A DNA stretch of 64,000 nucleotides from Trichocoleus sp. FACHB-40 (GTDB lineage Bacteria; Cyanobacteriota; Cyanobacteriia; Cyanobacteriales; FACHB-T130), in NCBI RefSeq assembly GCF_014695915.1, contig NZ_JACJPF010000028.1, forward strand, positions 1 to 64,000, read 5' to 3'. A program made the translations under genes and the position numbers. Below are positions 9,349 to 19,189 of this stretch, piece by piece. Within the stretch, counting starts at the first letter, position 1. Every line of letters starts with the position of its first letter. Under the pieces are notes generated by a model. The model worked only from the letters and a program-made list of their open reading frames with translations, did no database searches and was not told where the DNA came from.

Positions 9349-10257
9349 GTGAAGTCTCCTCACGCCCGTGCAGCAATCATTTTGCTTTCAAGTACGCTGG
9401 CACTCGTAAGTTTTGGCTGTAGCCAAGACAATGCTGCCACTCCTCAGAGTCCATCAGCAACTCCCGTCTCGGCTTCTCCTCCTGCCAAGAAGCCTCCAAC
9501 TGCTAGTGCAAAGCAGGTGTCTAAACCTGCTTCAACTAAATCTAAATCTCCGGCAAAGACACCATATAAGCCGCAGTTATCCCCGCAAGCCGCCGCCGAC
9601 GCTTATGTGCGGGCGATTGACTCTGCGGAAAGCGCCAGCAGCATCAGTCTGTCTGCTCAGTCAAAAGAGGATTGGCAATTAGTTATTAGCAGCTGGCAAC
9701 AAGCGATCGCTTTTATGAAAACGATTCCGGCTTCTAGTCCTTATCATGCGATCGCTAAAACCAAAATCCCCCAATACCAGCGCAATCTTACCTATGCCCA
9801 GAACAAGGCAAATCCTCCCAAACCCAAACCTCAGCCTGTGGTAGTAGCGAAAGCGCCTACAGGAAGTTCCAAACCTCGGCTTCTGAGAAACGGTGTTTAT
9901 CAAGCCCCAATCAAAAGGCGAGAAGGTGGCACCCCCGTGATTGATGTCACCTTTGACGGGAACCGGACTTTTGAAATGATTGTGGATACTGGTGCTTCCG
10001 GCACCTTGATTACCCGACGCATGGCAGCTGCACTCAGAGTAGTACCTGTATCGAGTGCCAAGGCGCAGACTCCCAATGGTGTAGCAGAATTTCCTCTGGG
10101 TTATGTCAAGTCTATCGGAGTTGGCGGAGCAATCAAGAAGAATGTGCTGGTAGCGATCGCTTTACCAGACATGGAAGTTGGACTATTGGGGCATGACTTC
10201 TTTGATGGTTATGACATCACAATTAAACGTAACGTGGTTGAGTTCCGTCCCAATTAA
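9349..10257 (+). CDS. retropepsin-like aspartic protease, probable lipoprotein
   Basis: A 302-residue exported protein. The N-terminus has a basic start, a hydrophobic stretch and a lipobox-like VSFGC with Cys24, then a long Pro/Ser/Lys-rich linker (about 30-75). A helical segment follows (about 80-150). The C-terminal ~115 residues form a single-chain clan AA aspartic protease domain: the active-site motif IVDTGASGT with Asp213 and the closing GLLGHDFFDGYDI loop. Such domains act as dimers, like retroviral proteases. The substrate is unknown, and the location is probably the periplasmic face of a membrane. The start is a GTG, and an upstream ATG at 9338 is out of frame and stops at once. The lipobox is not canonical, so lipidation is uncertain. 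Confidence 0.8.
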   Translation: MKSPHARAAIILLSSTLALVSFGCSQDNAATPQSPSATPVSASPPAKKPPTASAKQVSKPASTKSKSPAKTPYKPQLSPQAAADAYVRAIDSAESASSISLSAQSKEDWQLVISSWQQAIAFMKTIPASSPYHAIAKTKIPQYQRNLTYAQNKANPPKPKPQPVVVAKAPTGSSKPRLLRNGVYQAPIKRREGGTPVIDVTFDGNRTFEMIVDTGASGTLITRRMAAALRVVPVSSAKAQTPNGVAEFPLGYVKSIGVGGAIKKNVLVAIALPDMEVGLLGHDFFDGYDITIKRNVVEFRPN

Positions 10258-10276
10258 CCAAAACTGTCAGTTGTCC

Positions 10277-10309
10277 TTAAGAGTTGGAATGTTGAATTCC
10301 AACTCTTAA
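10277..10309. terminator. bidirectional terminator between convergent genes
   Basis: A perfect 14-bp inverted repeat, TTAAGAGTTGGAAT / ATTCCAACTCTTAA, around a 5-nt loop. It sits between the end of the protease gene (10257) and the end of trpD (10318) and can serve both strands. Confidence 0.7.
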
Positions 10310-10317
10310 CTCGCTGG

Positions 10318-11415
10318 CTAATCCTTAAGAAACTGAATTAATCGTTCCAATTTCGACCAAGCAGCACCGCTGTTTATAATTTCCTTTGCCAGAGAAACGC
10401 CCTCTGCATGATTACCCATCGCTACCACACCGCCAACCTGGAGTGCTAATGCCGCATTCAAAGCCACTACATCCTGTTGCGCTGGCGTTCCTTTCCCTTG
10501 GAGTACATCTTGCAAAATCGCCACATTTTCTAAAACATCTCCACCCCGGATTAACGCCGTAGGTGCCATTGTTAAGCCTAGTTCCTGGGGATTCAGCGTC
10601 AACAACTCCACTTCACCCCCAGACAACACCGCCAAGTCTGTAACATCAGCAAGACCAGCTTCATCCAGTTTCTCGCGCCCGTGTAAGACAATACCCTGCT
10701 GAATGCCTAATTGCCCCAAAGCATGGGCAATGGTGCTGACCAATTTTGGATCGAACACCCCAATCACTTGACCTGTGGGGCGTAACGGATTTACTAACGG
10801 CCCAAGTAAATTAAACACCGTCCTGACTTTTAGCGTTCGCCGTAGCGGTGCTACTACCTTCAAGGCAGGGTGCCAACCGGGTGCAAATAGAAATGTGATG
10901 CCCACTTCCTGAAGCGCCGCCTGTACCTTCTGCGGCGTGGCGTTCAGGTTCACTCCCAGCGCTTCCAGCACATCAGCGGAACCGACTCGGCTAGAGGCAG
11001 AACGATTGCCATGTTTTGCTACCGGAACGCCCGTAGCAGCGGCAACAAAAGCAACTGCTGTAGAGATATTAAAGGTTGATGCCCCATCTCCCCCAGTGCC
11101 ACAGGTGTCAATTAGGTGATTGGAAGCTAGGGGCTGGGGACTCTCAAGGGCAAAGGATTGGGATTGCAAGACTTGAGCCATGCCACTCAACTCTTCAGCA
11201 GAGACACTCTTTGCTTGGAGAGCAGCTAAAATCGCTCCTGATAGCACTGGTGGAATTTCTTCCTTTAACCATCCATGCATCAATTCTGCGGCTTGATCGC
11301 GCGAGAGCGATCGCCCGTCTAACAACTGTTGCAATAAGCTAGACCAGATGGCTGAATCTGTTTGAGTCGTACCGCCAGAGGCATCGGTTGCCACAGATGA
11401 AGAAGAGTAAGTCAT
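10318..11415 (-). CDS. trpD: anthranilate phosphoribosyltransferase
   Basis: It catalyses the second step of tryptophan synthesis, joining anthranilate to PRPP. The protein is 365 residues, slightly long because of a Ser/Thr-rich N-terminal extension of about 25 residues. The phosphoribosyl-binding core is clear: [16 protein letters not shown], the KHGNRS loop and [10 protein letters not shown]. The other trp genes are not nearby, as usual for the dispersed pathway of cyanobacteria. It converges with the aspartyl protease gene across a shared hairpin. ATG at 11415 is the only sensible start, and the M of the conserved core lies too far in. Confidence 0.95.
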   Translation of the reverse strand: MTYSSSSVATDASGGTTQTDSAIWSSLLQQLLDGRSLSRDQAAELMHGWLKEEIPPVLSGAILAALQAKSVSAEELSGMAQVLQSQSFALESPQPLASNHLIDTCGTGGDGASTFNISTAVAFVAAATGVPVAKHGNRSASSRVGSADVLEALGVNLNATPQKVQAALQEVGITFLFAPGWHPALKVVAPLRRTLKVRTVFNLLGPLVNPLRPTGQVIGVFDPKLVSTIAHALGQLGIQQGIVLHGREKLDEAGLADVTDLAVLSGGEVELLTLNPQELGLTMAPTALIRGGDVLENVAILQDVLQGKGTPAQQDVVALNAALALQVGGVVAMGNHAEGVSLAKEIINSGAAWSKLERLIQFLKD

Positions 11416-11720
11416 AGACAGGTCAGTAGTTGATGCGTTGCCTTCAGCGATATCAAGCTAAAAGTACCGCTAAAGCCTAGTAGCAGCTTACTGCAAAACT
11501 GTTTCTAATCATAACAGGCAGTCTAGTACCCCCAGGCAGGGTTATTTTTTCCTTTCCCCAATTTTAATCCGTAAAATTACTTACTTTATCCTGTGCTTTC
11601 GGGTTACTGAAACTTTTCTTAGGTATTTTTTCGCTTTTAAATTATAAACTATACGTGGTATTTTTCATGTGTATATTATGAATCACTTGTTATTTTTGTG
11701 TCATTAGAGCCAGTGAAAAA
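11416..11720. other. divergent intergenic region, trpD / kinase
   Basis: About 305 nt, very AT-rich toward the kinase gene. A weak CCC-AGGCA-GGG hairpin followed by a T run (about 11530-11555) is the only structure seen. No leader peptide or trp attenuator could be identified for trpD. Confidence 0.35.
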
Positions 11721-13904
11721 ATGTCTTTTATAGTTAAGTTGCCAAATCCCTATCCAAATTTTTCACCAACTCAGTTTAACCGCCTAACCAGTCGTTTACG
11801 TATTAGACAGAAAATCGTTTATGGGTATAGTCTAGCGATTAGCATTGCCGTTCTGGGCGGAACTACTGGCATTATTTTCCAACAATACAATTATGCGCGG
11901 GCGGCGGAACAAGTTGAGAAAGTGCGTGTCAGGATAAATTCTCTAAATAATTTACAAACAGCTATTTTACAGGCTCGCTCTCAACAACGAGAATTACTTC
12001 TTATATCAAATGATATCGAAGACTTAGAGCAAGAAACTCCGATTTTTATTCAAGAACTTCTTGAACTTAAAGAATTAATAAAAGAAACTCAAATTTTCCT
12101 AAATAATTCTACTCCATACTTTAAAGACTTGGGCGAAGACAAGGAAGACCTGGCTCGACATTATACCCAGCTAACATCTTTAATCAATAAATATGAAAAC
12201 ATACTCCAAATTTATGATCAAGAACTAAAGACAGTGCTGGAGGGAATTGAACCGTCTACTGTAAAGACAAAGAAGCTTCCATCAGCACAGCAAGCGCTCA
12301 CCAAGTTTATTAATGGTAAAACTACTGTCCGCTTGAATTATCTCACAGACGAGCTATCAAAACTAATTAATCTCTATCAAGAACGAGAAGCAAAAGCAGG
12401 AGATAGACTTTACGATGAAGCCGGGAATCTGGGGAGCCTTATTATTATTATTAGTTTGCTGGTATCAGCAGCGATCGCAGTTATTTTGGCAGTTTATACC
12501 AGTAAAGCGATCGCGCAACCCATTGAAGCTATCACCAAAGTTGCTCAACAAGTGACAGAGGAATCAAATTTTAACCTCCAAGCACCCGTGACGACTGAAG
12601 ATGAAGTTGGGAAGTTGACGATTTCTCTCAACCAAATGATCCGGCGAGTTGCAACTTATACCCAAGACATAAAGCAAAAACAACACCAGCTTGATAATTT
12701 CTTTAATATTTCGTTTGATATGCTCTGTATAGCTGGTTTCGACGGTTATTTTAAGTTCGTCAACCCAGCTTTTGAAAAAACGCTTGGCTACACAACCGAA
12801 GAACTCCTTAGCAGCCAATTCATCGATTTCGTTCATCCTGAAGATAAAGCAGCAACTATCGCCGAATCGGAAAAACTTTCCACAGGTATAACAACGTCTT
12901 ACCACTTCCAGAATCGCTATCGCTGCAAAGATGGTTCCTACAAATGGCTGGCGTGGACATCTGTGCAGTCTCCCCAAGAAAAGTTAATTTATGCGAGTGC
13001 GCGTGACATTACTCCTACTAAAGTTGCGGAGGAAGCATTGCGTGAACAAGCAACTAAACTTTCTCAAACTCTGCAAGAACTACAACAAACCCAATCTCAG
13101 CTAATTCAAACTGAAAAAATGTCCAGCCTCGGCCAGATGGTAGCTGGCATTGCTCATGAAATCAATAACCCAATTAATTTTATTTACGGCAATCTTGAAC
13201 ATACCAGCGAATATCTTCAAGATTTGCTTAGATTAGTGCATATTTATCAGCAGCACCCATATTCATCTCCTGAAATTGAGGAGGTTAGTGAGGAAATTGA
13301 CCTAGAATTTATTACTGAAGATGTACCTAAAATGTTGTCTTCTATGAAGGTAGGAGCTAAGCGGATTCAGCAGATGGTTTTATCTTTGCGAAACTTCTCG
13401 CGTCTAGATGAAGCCGAGGTTAAAGACGTTAACTTACACGAAGGTATTGATAGCACGTTGTTAATTTTGAGCAACAAATTAAAAAAAGAAGTTAAAGTTA
13501 TTAAGCAATATGGTAATTTGCCTCTAATTGAGTGCTATCCAGCGCAAATTAATCAGGTATTTATGAATATTATTAGTAATGCTATTGATGCGCTATTAAC
13601 CGATGAAAAAAAATCCAATAAGCAAATAATAATTAAAACCATAAAAACTTCTGACAACCAAATTCAAGTGCGAATTCGGGATAATGGTTTAGGAATCGCA
13701 TTGCCTATTAAAGATAAAATATTTGACCCATTTTTTACTACTAAGCCAGTAGGTCAAGGTACAGGTTTAGGACTTTCGATTTGCTACCAAATCATTGAAA
13801 AACATGGAGGAAAAATTTCTGTAAATTCCCAAATAGGTGAGGGAACGGAGTTTGCGATCGCTCTCCCACTGAAACAGACATCTTCTCAACCCGTCTCGGC
13901 TTAA
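11721..13904 (+). CDS. membrane PAS sensor histidine kinase
   Basis: A 727-residue kinase. A membrane segment (about 32-54), a long helical extracytoplasmic region (about 55-235) of the four-helix-bundle kind and a second membrane segment (about 238-260) are followed by HAMP (about 262-315). Next come PAS (about 325-435, LDNFFNISFDMLCIAGFDG), HisKA with His479 in GIAHEINNPINF, and HATPase_c with NIISNAIDAL and GQGTGLGLS. The H-box continues into the long helical segment ending SLRNFSRLDEAE typical of many cyanobacterial kinases. A soluble kinase with a closely similar catalytic core lies 243 nt downstream, suggesting duplication of the core. No response regulator gene is adjacent. Confidence 0.9.
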   Translation: MSFIVKLPNPYPNFSPTQFNRLTSRLRIRQKIVYGYSLAISIAVLGGTTGIIFQQYNYARAAEQVEKVRVRINSLNNLQTAILQARSQQRELLLISNDIEDLEQETPIFIQELLELKELIKETQIFLNNSTPYFKDLGEDKEDLARHYTQLTSLINKYENILQIYDQELKTVLEGIEPSTVKTKKLPSAQQALTKFINGKTTVRLNYLTDELSKLINLYQEREAKAGDRLYDEAGNLGSLIIIISLLVSAAIAVILAVYTSKAIAQPIEAITKVAQQVTEESNFNLQAPVTTEDEVGKLTISLNQMIRRVATYTQDIKQKQHQLDNFFNISFDMLCIAGFDGYFKFVNPAFEKTLGYTTEELLSSQFIDFVHPEDKAATIAESEKLSTGITTSYHFQNRYRCKDGSYKWLAWTSVQSPQEKLIYASARDITPTKVAEEALREQATKLSQTLQELQQTQSQLIQTEKMSSLGQMVAGIAHEINNPINFIYGNLEHTSEYLQDLLRLVHIYQQHPYSSPEIEEVSEEIDLEFITEDVPKMLSSMKVGAKRIQQMVLSLRNFSRLDEAEVKDVNLHEGIDSTLLILSNKLKKEVKVIKQYGNLPLIECYPAQINQVFMNIISNAIDALLTDEKKSNKQIIIKTIKTSDNQIQVRIRDNGLGIALPIKDKIFDPFFTTKPVGQGTGLGLSICYQIIEKHGGKISVNSQIGEGTEFAIALPLKQTSSQPVSA

Positions 13905-14147
13905 TTTTAAGCTGTCATACCTACCGGGTGTAAGTATAGTGAAGCATCTGGAGTAATTTGCCAAGCTGGGACTTTATAGCCTTTTGTTGCATATGCTATA
14001 GCAATAGTGACATCCGTCCTACGATCGCGATCGCACCACCCCGTATTACTCGCAATTGTATACAGACTTTATACATGACCTATTATATCCAGAAATTAAT
14101 GCTTAAAATGCCAGTATATTCAAATCAAACCCAACTTACTCCCAAAA

Positions 14148-17100
14148 ATGACTAGCCAGGATCTAAAAGTACAGAACACTGAGCAACAGCTAATACAAAC
14201 GCCTTTACGGGACGAAGAACTATTTCGGATCGTAGCAGATACCGCCCCCGTAATGATTTGGTTATCTGGCACTGACAAACTCTATTATTACTTTAATCAA
14301 ATCTGGCTAGATTTTACCGGGAGAACAATAGAAAAAGAGATGGGTAATGGTTGGACGGAAGGCGTTCATCCAGAAGATTTGCAGCATTGTTTAGATATTT
14401 ATATTACAGCCTTTGATGGCCGTGAAAAATTCCAGATGGAATATCGCCTTTTGCGTGCTGATGGCGAGTACCGCTGGGTTTTGGATACAGGAACGCCTCG
14501 GTTTCTACCGGATGGCAGCTTTGGGGGTTACATCGGTTCCTGTGTTGATATTAGCGATCGCAAGCAAACTGAAGCTGAACGTTTGCAACTGTTAAATGCA
14601 GTTGAAGCAAGCTTAAACGAAATTTATATTGTTAATACCAAAACTCTTCGCTTTCAGTATGTTAACGCGGGTGCTAGGCGTAACCTGGGTTATTCTCTGG
14701 AAAAGATGCAAACTCTTACACCCCTTGACATCAATCCAGAACTAGATGAAGCTTTTTTTTGGAACTTGGTTACACCTTTAGTACAACATGATCAACAAAA
14801 ACTAGAGTTTCAAACAGTCCACCAGCGTGCTGATGGCAGTCTTTATCCAGTAAAAGTACACATACAACTGATTGTGCAAAATGGAGAATCAGTATTTTTA
14901 GCTGTTATTCTCGATATTACAGAGCGCCAAATAACACAAGCAGCTTTGAAACAGTCGAATGAAGTCTTAGAAATTAGAGTAGAAGAACGTACAAATATCT
15001 TTAAAAATGCCATTAATCGTTTAAAAGCTGAGGTCGCTGAACGAAAACAGGCAGAGTTAGCATTGCGCGAATCTGAGGAGCGTTATCGTCGGATTATTGA
15101 AACAAGCTTAGAAGGCGTTTGGATTATTGACAGTGATAGCAAGACCAGCTTTGTGAATCCCAGAATGGCAGAAATGTTGGGCTACAGTACCCAAGAAATG
15201 CACGGGAAGTCGCTGTTTGATTTTATGGATGATGAGGGAAAGGCGATCGCATCCGCCAATGTGGAACGTCGTCGCCAAGGCATTAAGGAAAACCATGATT
15301 TCAAATTCACTCGCAAAGATGGCTCTCCTATGTGGGCAATCGTTTCAACAAAACCCATCTTAGACTCACAAGGTGAGTATTTGGGTACTTTGGGGATGAT
15401 TACAGACATCACAGAACGCAAAGTGACTGAAGATGCACTGCGCTCAAGCGAACAACGATATCAAATATTAGCTAAATTGTCCCCAGTAGTGATATTTCGT
15501 GCAGATGCGCGAGGAAATTCTGTGTATGCTAACGAGCAGTGGTGTGAGATTACTGGACTAACAAAAGAAGGAACACTGGGAGAAGGCTGGATAAAAGCCA
15601 TACATCCTGACGATCGCGATCGAGTATATTCGGAATGGCATCAAGCAGTAACGAATAATTTACCTTTTCAATCCGAGTTTCGGCTGATTCGAGCCGATGG
15701 GTTGGTAACTTGGGTTTTAGCTCAAGCAGCAGCTGAAATCGGGTCAGAGGGATTGAAAAGCTATGTCGGCACTATGACTAATATTAATCAAAGCAAAGCT
15801 GCTGAGGAAGCACTACGACAATCGGAAGTACGGCTGAGAGAAAAAGCCAACCGGGAAAATTTGCTAAACCGTATCACTACCCAAATTCGCAACACTCTCA
15901 ACCTAGATACAGTTTTGGAAACCACAGTGCAGGAAATCCGTAGCTTATTGCAAATTGAGCGCTGTCACTTCGCCTGGTATTACCAGGACAGAGAAGAACC
16001 TGGTTGGGAGGTGATTAAGGAAGATCGACATCCGGATCTTCCCGATTGCACAGGTTACTACCCGGCGGCGGAGGTGGGGCTAATCGCGGAAAAACTTTTG
16101 GATCTGGAAATAGTGCGGATGGATGATGTCTACAAAGAAAGCGATCGCGTTTGGCAGGAATTTATGCGCTCTCTTAACTATGCCTCGGTGTTGGTGCTAC
16201 CAATTCAAACTCTCTCAGGTACTATCGGCGTTATTAGTTGTAGTAATTCTACACCAAGAGCTTGGAGCGATGCCGAAGTAGAACTGCTTTGTGCGGTTAC
16301 AGATAACCTTGCGATCGCTATTAACCAAGCCGAACTCTACGCCGCTACCCGCACCGCCGCCCGACAATTCCAAGAACAAGCAACCAAACTCGAACAAACT
16401 TTATACGAACTCCAGCAAACCCAAGCCCAACTCGTGCAAACCGAAAAAATGTCCAGCTTAGGGCAGCTAGTTGCTGGGATCGCCCACGAAATTAACAACC
16501 CCGTCAACTTCATCTACGGCAATCTGATTCACACTGATAATTACATCCAAGACCTGCTTAACCTACTACATCTCTATAACAAAAACTATCCTAATCCCGC
16601 GGCGGAAATTCGAGACGAGATAGAAGCAATCGATGTAGATTTCCTCATCGAAGACCTACCCAAAATGCTGTCTTCAATGAAAGTGGGTGCTGAACGCATT
16701 CGTCAAATTATCTTATCTCTGCGTAATTTTTCGCGACTGGATGAAGCCGAAATGAAGGCAGTTGATATTCACGAAGGTATTGATAGCACCCTACTAATTT
16801 TGCAAAATCGTCTGAAAGCTAAGACAGATTACCCTGGCATTCAACTAATCAAAGAATACGGCAACCTGCCCCAGGTAGAGTGCTACGCTGGACAGTTGAA
16901 CCAAGTATTTATGAATCTGATCGCCAATGCCATTGATGCTTTGGAACTGGAGACTTGTGACTTGGCATTAGGCGCTGGAAAAGACTCTTCCCAGTCCCCA
17001 ATCCCCACAATTCGGATTTCTACCAAAGTTCAAAACAACAATCAAGTTGTGATTCGGATTGCAGACAACGGGACTGGGATGACACAAGCAATGAAACAAC

Positions 17101-17270
17101 AACTGTTTAATCCCTTCTTTACTACCAAACCAGTAGGCAAAGGCACTGGACTTGGTTTGTCAATTAGTTATCAAATTATTGTCGAAAAACACGGAGGTGA
17201 ATTGAACTGCATCAGTGCGCCTGGAAAGGGTACAGAATTTGCAATTAAAATTCCAATTCGGCAGATTTAA
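14148..17270 (+). CDS. soluble multi-PAS/GAF sensor histidine kinase
   Basis: A 1040-residue kinase with no membrane segment. Four PAS domains (about 25-140, 146-260, 311-425 and 438-550) are followed by a GAF domain (about 570-735), HisKA with His780 in GIAHEINNPVNF and a C-terminal HATPase_c containing NLIANAIDAL and GKGTGLGLS. It should integrate several cytoplasmic signals, for example redox, light or small ligands, which cannot be specified. The kinase core from the TEKMSSLGQ motif to the end is nearly collinear with that of the preceding kinase, so the two are paralogues with different input modules. They may share a response regulator encoded elsewhere. Confidence 0.9.
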   Translation: MTSQDLKVQNTEQQLIQTPLRDEELFRIVADTAPVMIWLSGTDKLYYYFNQIWLDFTGRTIEKEMGNGWTEGVHPEDLQHCLDIYITAFDGREKFQMEYRLLRADGEYRWVLDTGTPRFLPDGSFGGYIGSCVDISDRKQTEAERLQLLNAVEASLNEIYIVNTKTLRFQYVNAGARRNLGYSLEKMQTLTPLDINPELDEAFFWNLVTPLVQHDQQKLEFQTVHQRADGSLYPVKVHIQLIVQNGESVFLAVILDITERQITQAALKQSNEVLEIRVEERTNIFKNAINRLKAEVAERKQAELALRESEERYRRIIETSLEGVWIIDSDSKTSFVNPRMAEMLGYSTQEMHGKSLFDFMDDEGKAIASANVERRRQGIKENHDFKFTRKDGSPMWAIVSTKPILDSQGEYLGTLGMITDITERKVTEDALRSSEQRYQILAKLSPVVIFRADARGNSVYANEQWCEITGLTKEGTLGEGWIKAIHPDDRDRVYSEWHQAVTNNLPFQSEFRLIRADGLVTWVLAQAAAEIGSEGLKSYVGTMTNINQSKAAEEALRQSEVRLREKANRENLLNRITTQIRNTLNLDTVLETTVQEIRSLLQIERCHFAWYYQDREEPGWEVIKEDRHPDLPDCTGYYPAAEVGLIAEKLLDLEIVRMDDVYKESDRVWQEFMRSLNYASVLVLPIQTLSGTIGVISCSNSTPRAWSDAEVELLCAVTDNLAIAINQAELYAATRTAARQFQEQATKLEQTLYELQQTQAQLVQTEKMSSLGQLVAGIAHEINNPVNFIYGNLIHTDNYIQDLLNLLHLYNKNYPNPAAEIRDEIEAIDVDFLIEDLPKMLSSMKVGAERIRQIILSLRNFSRLDEAEMKAVDIHEGIDSTLLILQNRLKAKTDYPGIQLIKEYGNLPQVECYAGQLNQVFMNLIANAIDALELETCDLALGAGKDSSQSPIPTIRISTKVQNNNQVVIRIADNGTGMTQAMKQQLFNPFFTTKPVGKGTGLGLSISYQIIVEKHGGELNCISAPGKGTEFAIKIPIRQI

Positions 17271-17367
17271 AGATTAGCAACAGTTTTATTTAGAATTAAC
17301 CAAACTTTACTGAATCCTTAATCTTGAGAGTGCTACTCTGTGTAAACCTTGATGATGAATAAAAGCA

Positions 17368-17811
17368 ATGGTTATCCGCATCTGGCGAATTTTAGCTACA
17401 TTTTCAATTTTAAGTAGTTTGGGCGCGATCGCTTACCCAGCTTTATCTGAACCTAGGAAAATCGATCTCTTCCTCAGCCCCAACTCCAATCAACCTTATG
17501 AAAACGTTGTCGAAGAAGCAGAAACCGTAGCCACTATCTCTATCGACCAAGAATTATCACAAAGCCCGGAGACTACCCAAATTTATCTCCGAGTTTTCGG
17601 CGACGTTAAAGGACAAATAGTCCCAGTTCTGTTTTCAAAAGTCTCTCGTTCAGATTGGCAACAAGACCCTAGAATACATCGTTGGACTCGATATTTTATT
17701 ACTTCTGGATTGCTGCTAGGTTTTGACAACTCTTCTGTTTCACCTACAAACATTGCTCCTACACGAAACAGAATCAGACTCGAAGACGATCCCGGGTTTC
17801 GAGATGATTAA
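17368..17811 (+). CDS. hypothetical exported protein
   Basis: A 147-residue protein I do not recognise. It begins with a signal-peptide-like stretch (about residues 1-27, RIWRILATFSILSSLGAIAYPALS) followed by a polar region with no evident repeat or catalytic motif. One strand-rich segment (QIYLRVFGDVKGQIVPVLFS) and a highly acidic C-terminus ending in DDPGFRDD are visible. It begins 97 nt after the multi-PAS kinase and is on the same strand, so co-transcription is possible but not shown. Codon use and HIP1 content look like the neighbours, which supports a real gene. Confidence 0.6.
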   Translation: MVIRIWRILATFSILSSLGAIAYPALSEPRKIDLFLSPNSNQPYENVVEEAETVATISIDQELSQSPETTQIYLRVFGDVKGQIVPVLFSKVSRSDWQQDPRIHRWTRYFITSGLLLGFDNSSVSPTNIAPTRNRIRLEDDPGFRDD

Positions 17812-17827
17812 GCTAACTTCTTTCTCG

Positions 17828-17849
17828 TTCCCAGGCTAGAACCTGGGAA
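17828..17849. repeat. dispersed palindrome, CCCAGG type
   Basis: Arms TTCCCAGG (17828-17835) and CCTGGGAA (17842-17849). Related palindromes occur at 21924-21974 and 56892-56916. It lies just after the exported-protein gene and may act as its terminator. Confidence 0.55.
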
Positions 17850-18102
17850 TGCGAACGATAAGGCTATAGCCTCATCTATTTTTTCCAATAATTGTAGTGA
17901 CACCTCTATCATAAAATATTTAGTTAAGTATAAGTTGAGTAGGGCAGCAACGAAACCAAAAATAATTATTTATATAGCATTTGACTCTGCTTTAGAAATA
18001 TTATCTTTATTAAAAAGCTACCTTAGTGAAAGCCAACCTATATTTACTTTATCAGCGATTGCGATAATCAAAGCCTGCAACCAAAAAAAAAACGATAAAA
18101 AA

Positions 18103-18130
18103 GTAGGAGCGCGATTAATTACGCCCCTAC
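18103..18130. repeat. dispersed palindrome, GTAGG...CCTAC type
   Basis: Imperfect 9-bp arms GTAGGAGCG and CGCCCCTAC (one A/C mismatch) around an AT-rich centre. It lies 28 nt beyond the end of the PEP-CTERM gene on the minus strand, a position suitable for a terminator. Confidence 0.5.
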
Positions 18131-18158
18131 AACAGGCAACAACAGTTAAAATCTAAAT

Positions 18159-18992
18159 CTAAGAAACAAAATCTGTTTTTTTCTTACCCCGCTTCAACAT
18201 CGAAACTGTTCCTAAAGCTCCAAAAAGTAGCATACCCAGCGTAGGTGTAGTCTCCGGAACAACTTGCGCCTTATCAATCAGCAAAGCTGAGATACGTGTT
18301 GGCTCTCCTACATCCACAACCCCAATTCCTAATGTATATTCCCCAGAAGTTGGAATCTTGTAAGAGAAAGTCTTGAATCCAGTCTCATTAGCAAGGCTAG
18401 TAGAAGAATTCTGGAATTCTGAAATTGTATCTGCCAAGGTGAAAAGTTGGGTGCCAGAGTCTGACTTTAGGGATACAAAAGCAAAATCATTGAAGTCAGG
18501 ATAGGTAAGATCACCAACAGCCGCTTCCCCTACAGACTCATTTGTGAGAAAATTCCAAGAGAAAGATAAAACCTGCCCAGAACCTGCTCTAAAAGTCTGT
18601 TTTATTGCTGATCCCTCAATAGGTTCTGCTGTAGCAATATCATATAAAGACTTATCTCCTAAAAATGTTGAGAAACCCAGGAATCCCTCTAAACTAGATT
18701 CTTCAGCAAAGCCAGAAATGAAGGCGACAGGCGCTGCATCCCCACCAAAAATTTCAATTGAGTTATCATCAAAACCAATCACTTCGCGGTAAGCAGTTGA
18801 TAGAAAAGCTTGAGAATTTCCTTGTACTGTTCCACTGCCAAAAGCAGAATTTTCTATCCTGTAGTCGCCTAGGGTTTGCCAACTACCGAAGCCTTCTTCA
18901 AACCCGCCATTTAAAATTACAGCATTTGCTGCATCAGGCAAAGCTACACTTGCAAACAGTGCAAGTGTAGTAAAATAGGTAATGCCCCTCAT
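18159..18992 (-). CDS. PEP-CTERM-type exported protein
   Basis: A 277-residue protein with an N-terminal signal peptide (cleavage near ANA, residue 24). A beta-rich body starts NGGFEEGFGSWQTLGDY, typical of choice-of-anchor PEP-CTERM proteins. The C-terminal sorting signal comprises a VPE motif, a membrane stretch (about 253-267) and basic residues (KRGKKK). Such proteins are delivered to the cell surface or matrix by an exosortase system, and no exosortase gene is in the window. A good AAGGAG lies before the ATG. Upstream, 120-150 nt away, lies a set of TTAA motifs in 11-bp phase that read as Pho boxes toward this gene, so phosphate control is possible. Confidence 0.8.
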   Translation of the reverse strand: MRGITYFTTLALFASVALPDAANAVILNGGFEEGFGSWQTLGDYRIENSAFGSGTVQGNSQAFLSTAYREVIGFDDNSIEIFGGDAAPVAFISGFAEESSLEGFLGFSTFLGDKSLYDIATAEPIEGSAIKQTFRAGSGQVLSFSWNFLTNESVGEAAVGDLTYPDFNDFAFVSLKSDSGTQLFTLADTISEFQNSSTSLANETGFKTFSYKIPTSGEYTLGIGVVDVGEPTRISALLIDKAQVVPETTPTLGMLLFGALGTVSMLKRGKKKTDFVS

Positions 18993-19111
18993 TTGTTACT
19001 CCTTATTTGCTTAGGTTTAAACGCGATCGCATTATCCACTGCTAATTTTTAGCAGCTTGACTCAAATTAAGTCTAGTATATTTACTGACGTACTTAGATT
19101 AAAAGCATTAA

Positions 19112-19141
19112 ACATTAAGTAAGCTTTAATGGAAGGTTAAG
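19112..19141 (-). promoter_or_regulatory. Pho-box-like triple repeat facing the PEP-CTERM gene
   Basis: Read on the minus strand, three 8-mers separated by 3 nt: CTTAACCT, ATTAAAGC and CTTAATGT, with TTAA at 19115, 19126 and 19137. The first matches the cyanobacterial Pho-box consensus (PyTTAAPyPyT/A) fully, the third nearly, the second poorly. Binding by the PhoB-type regulator (SphR) is inferred. Confidence 0.5.
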
Positions 19142-19189
19142 AAGTTCTAAATTGATGTTTAATTCTGATTTTGAAAGCTTCTTAAGAAC

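Larger units (their letters stand above)
17812..18158. other. intergenic region rich in palindromes
   Basis: It holds a TTCCCAGG / CCTGGGAA palindrome (17828-17849) followed by a second small palindrome (AGGCTATAGCCT, near 17861), and at 18103-18130 an imperfect GTAGGAGCG / CGCCCCTAC palindrome. These are dispersed cyanobacterial repeat types. A 73-codon TTG-started frame (17935-18156) runs through the last palindrome and is not accepted as a gene. Confidence 0.55.

Noticed and set aside
13958-14155. 65-codon frame between the two kinase genes
   Set aside because: It lies in AT-rich spacer DNA, has no ribosome-binding site and overlaps the start of the next kinase gene in another frame.
17935-18156. 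73-codon TTG-started frame
   Set aside because: It runs through a dispersed palindrome, has no ribosome-binding site and resembles no known protein.
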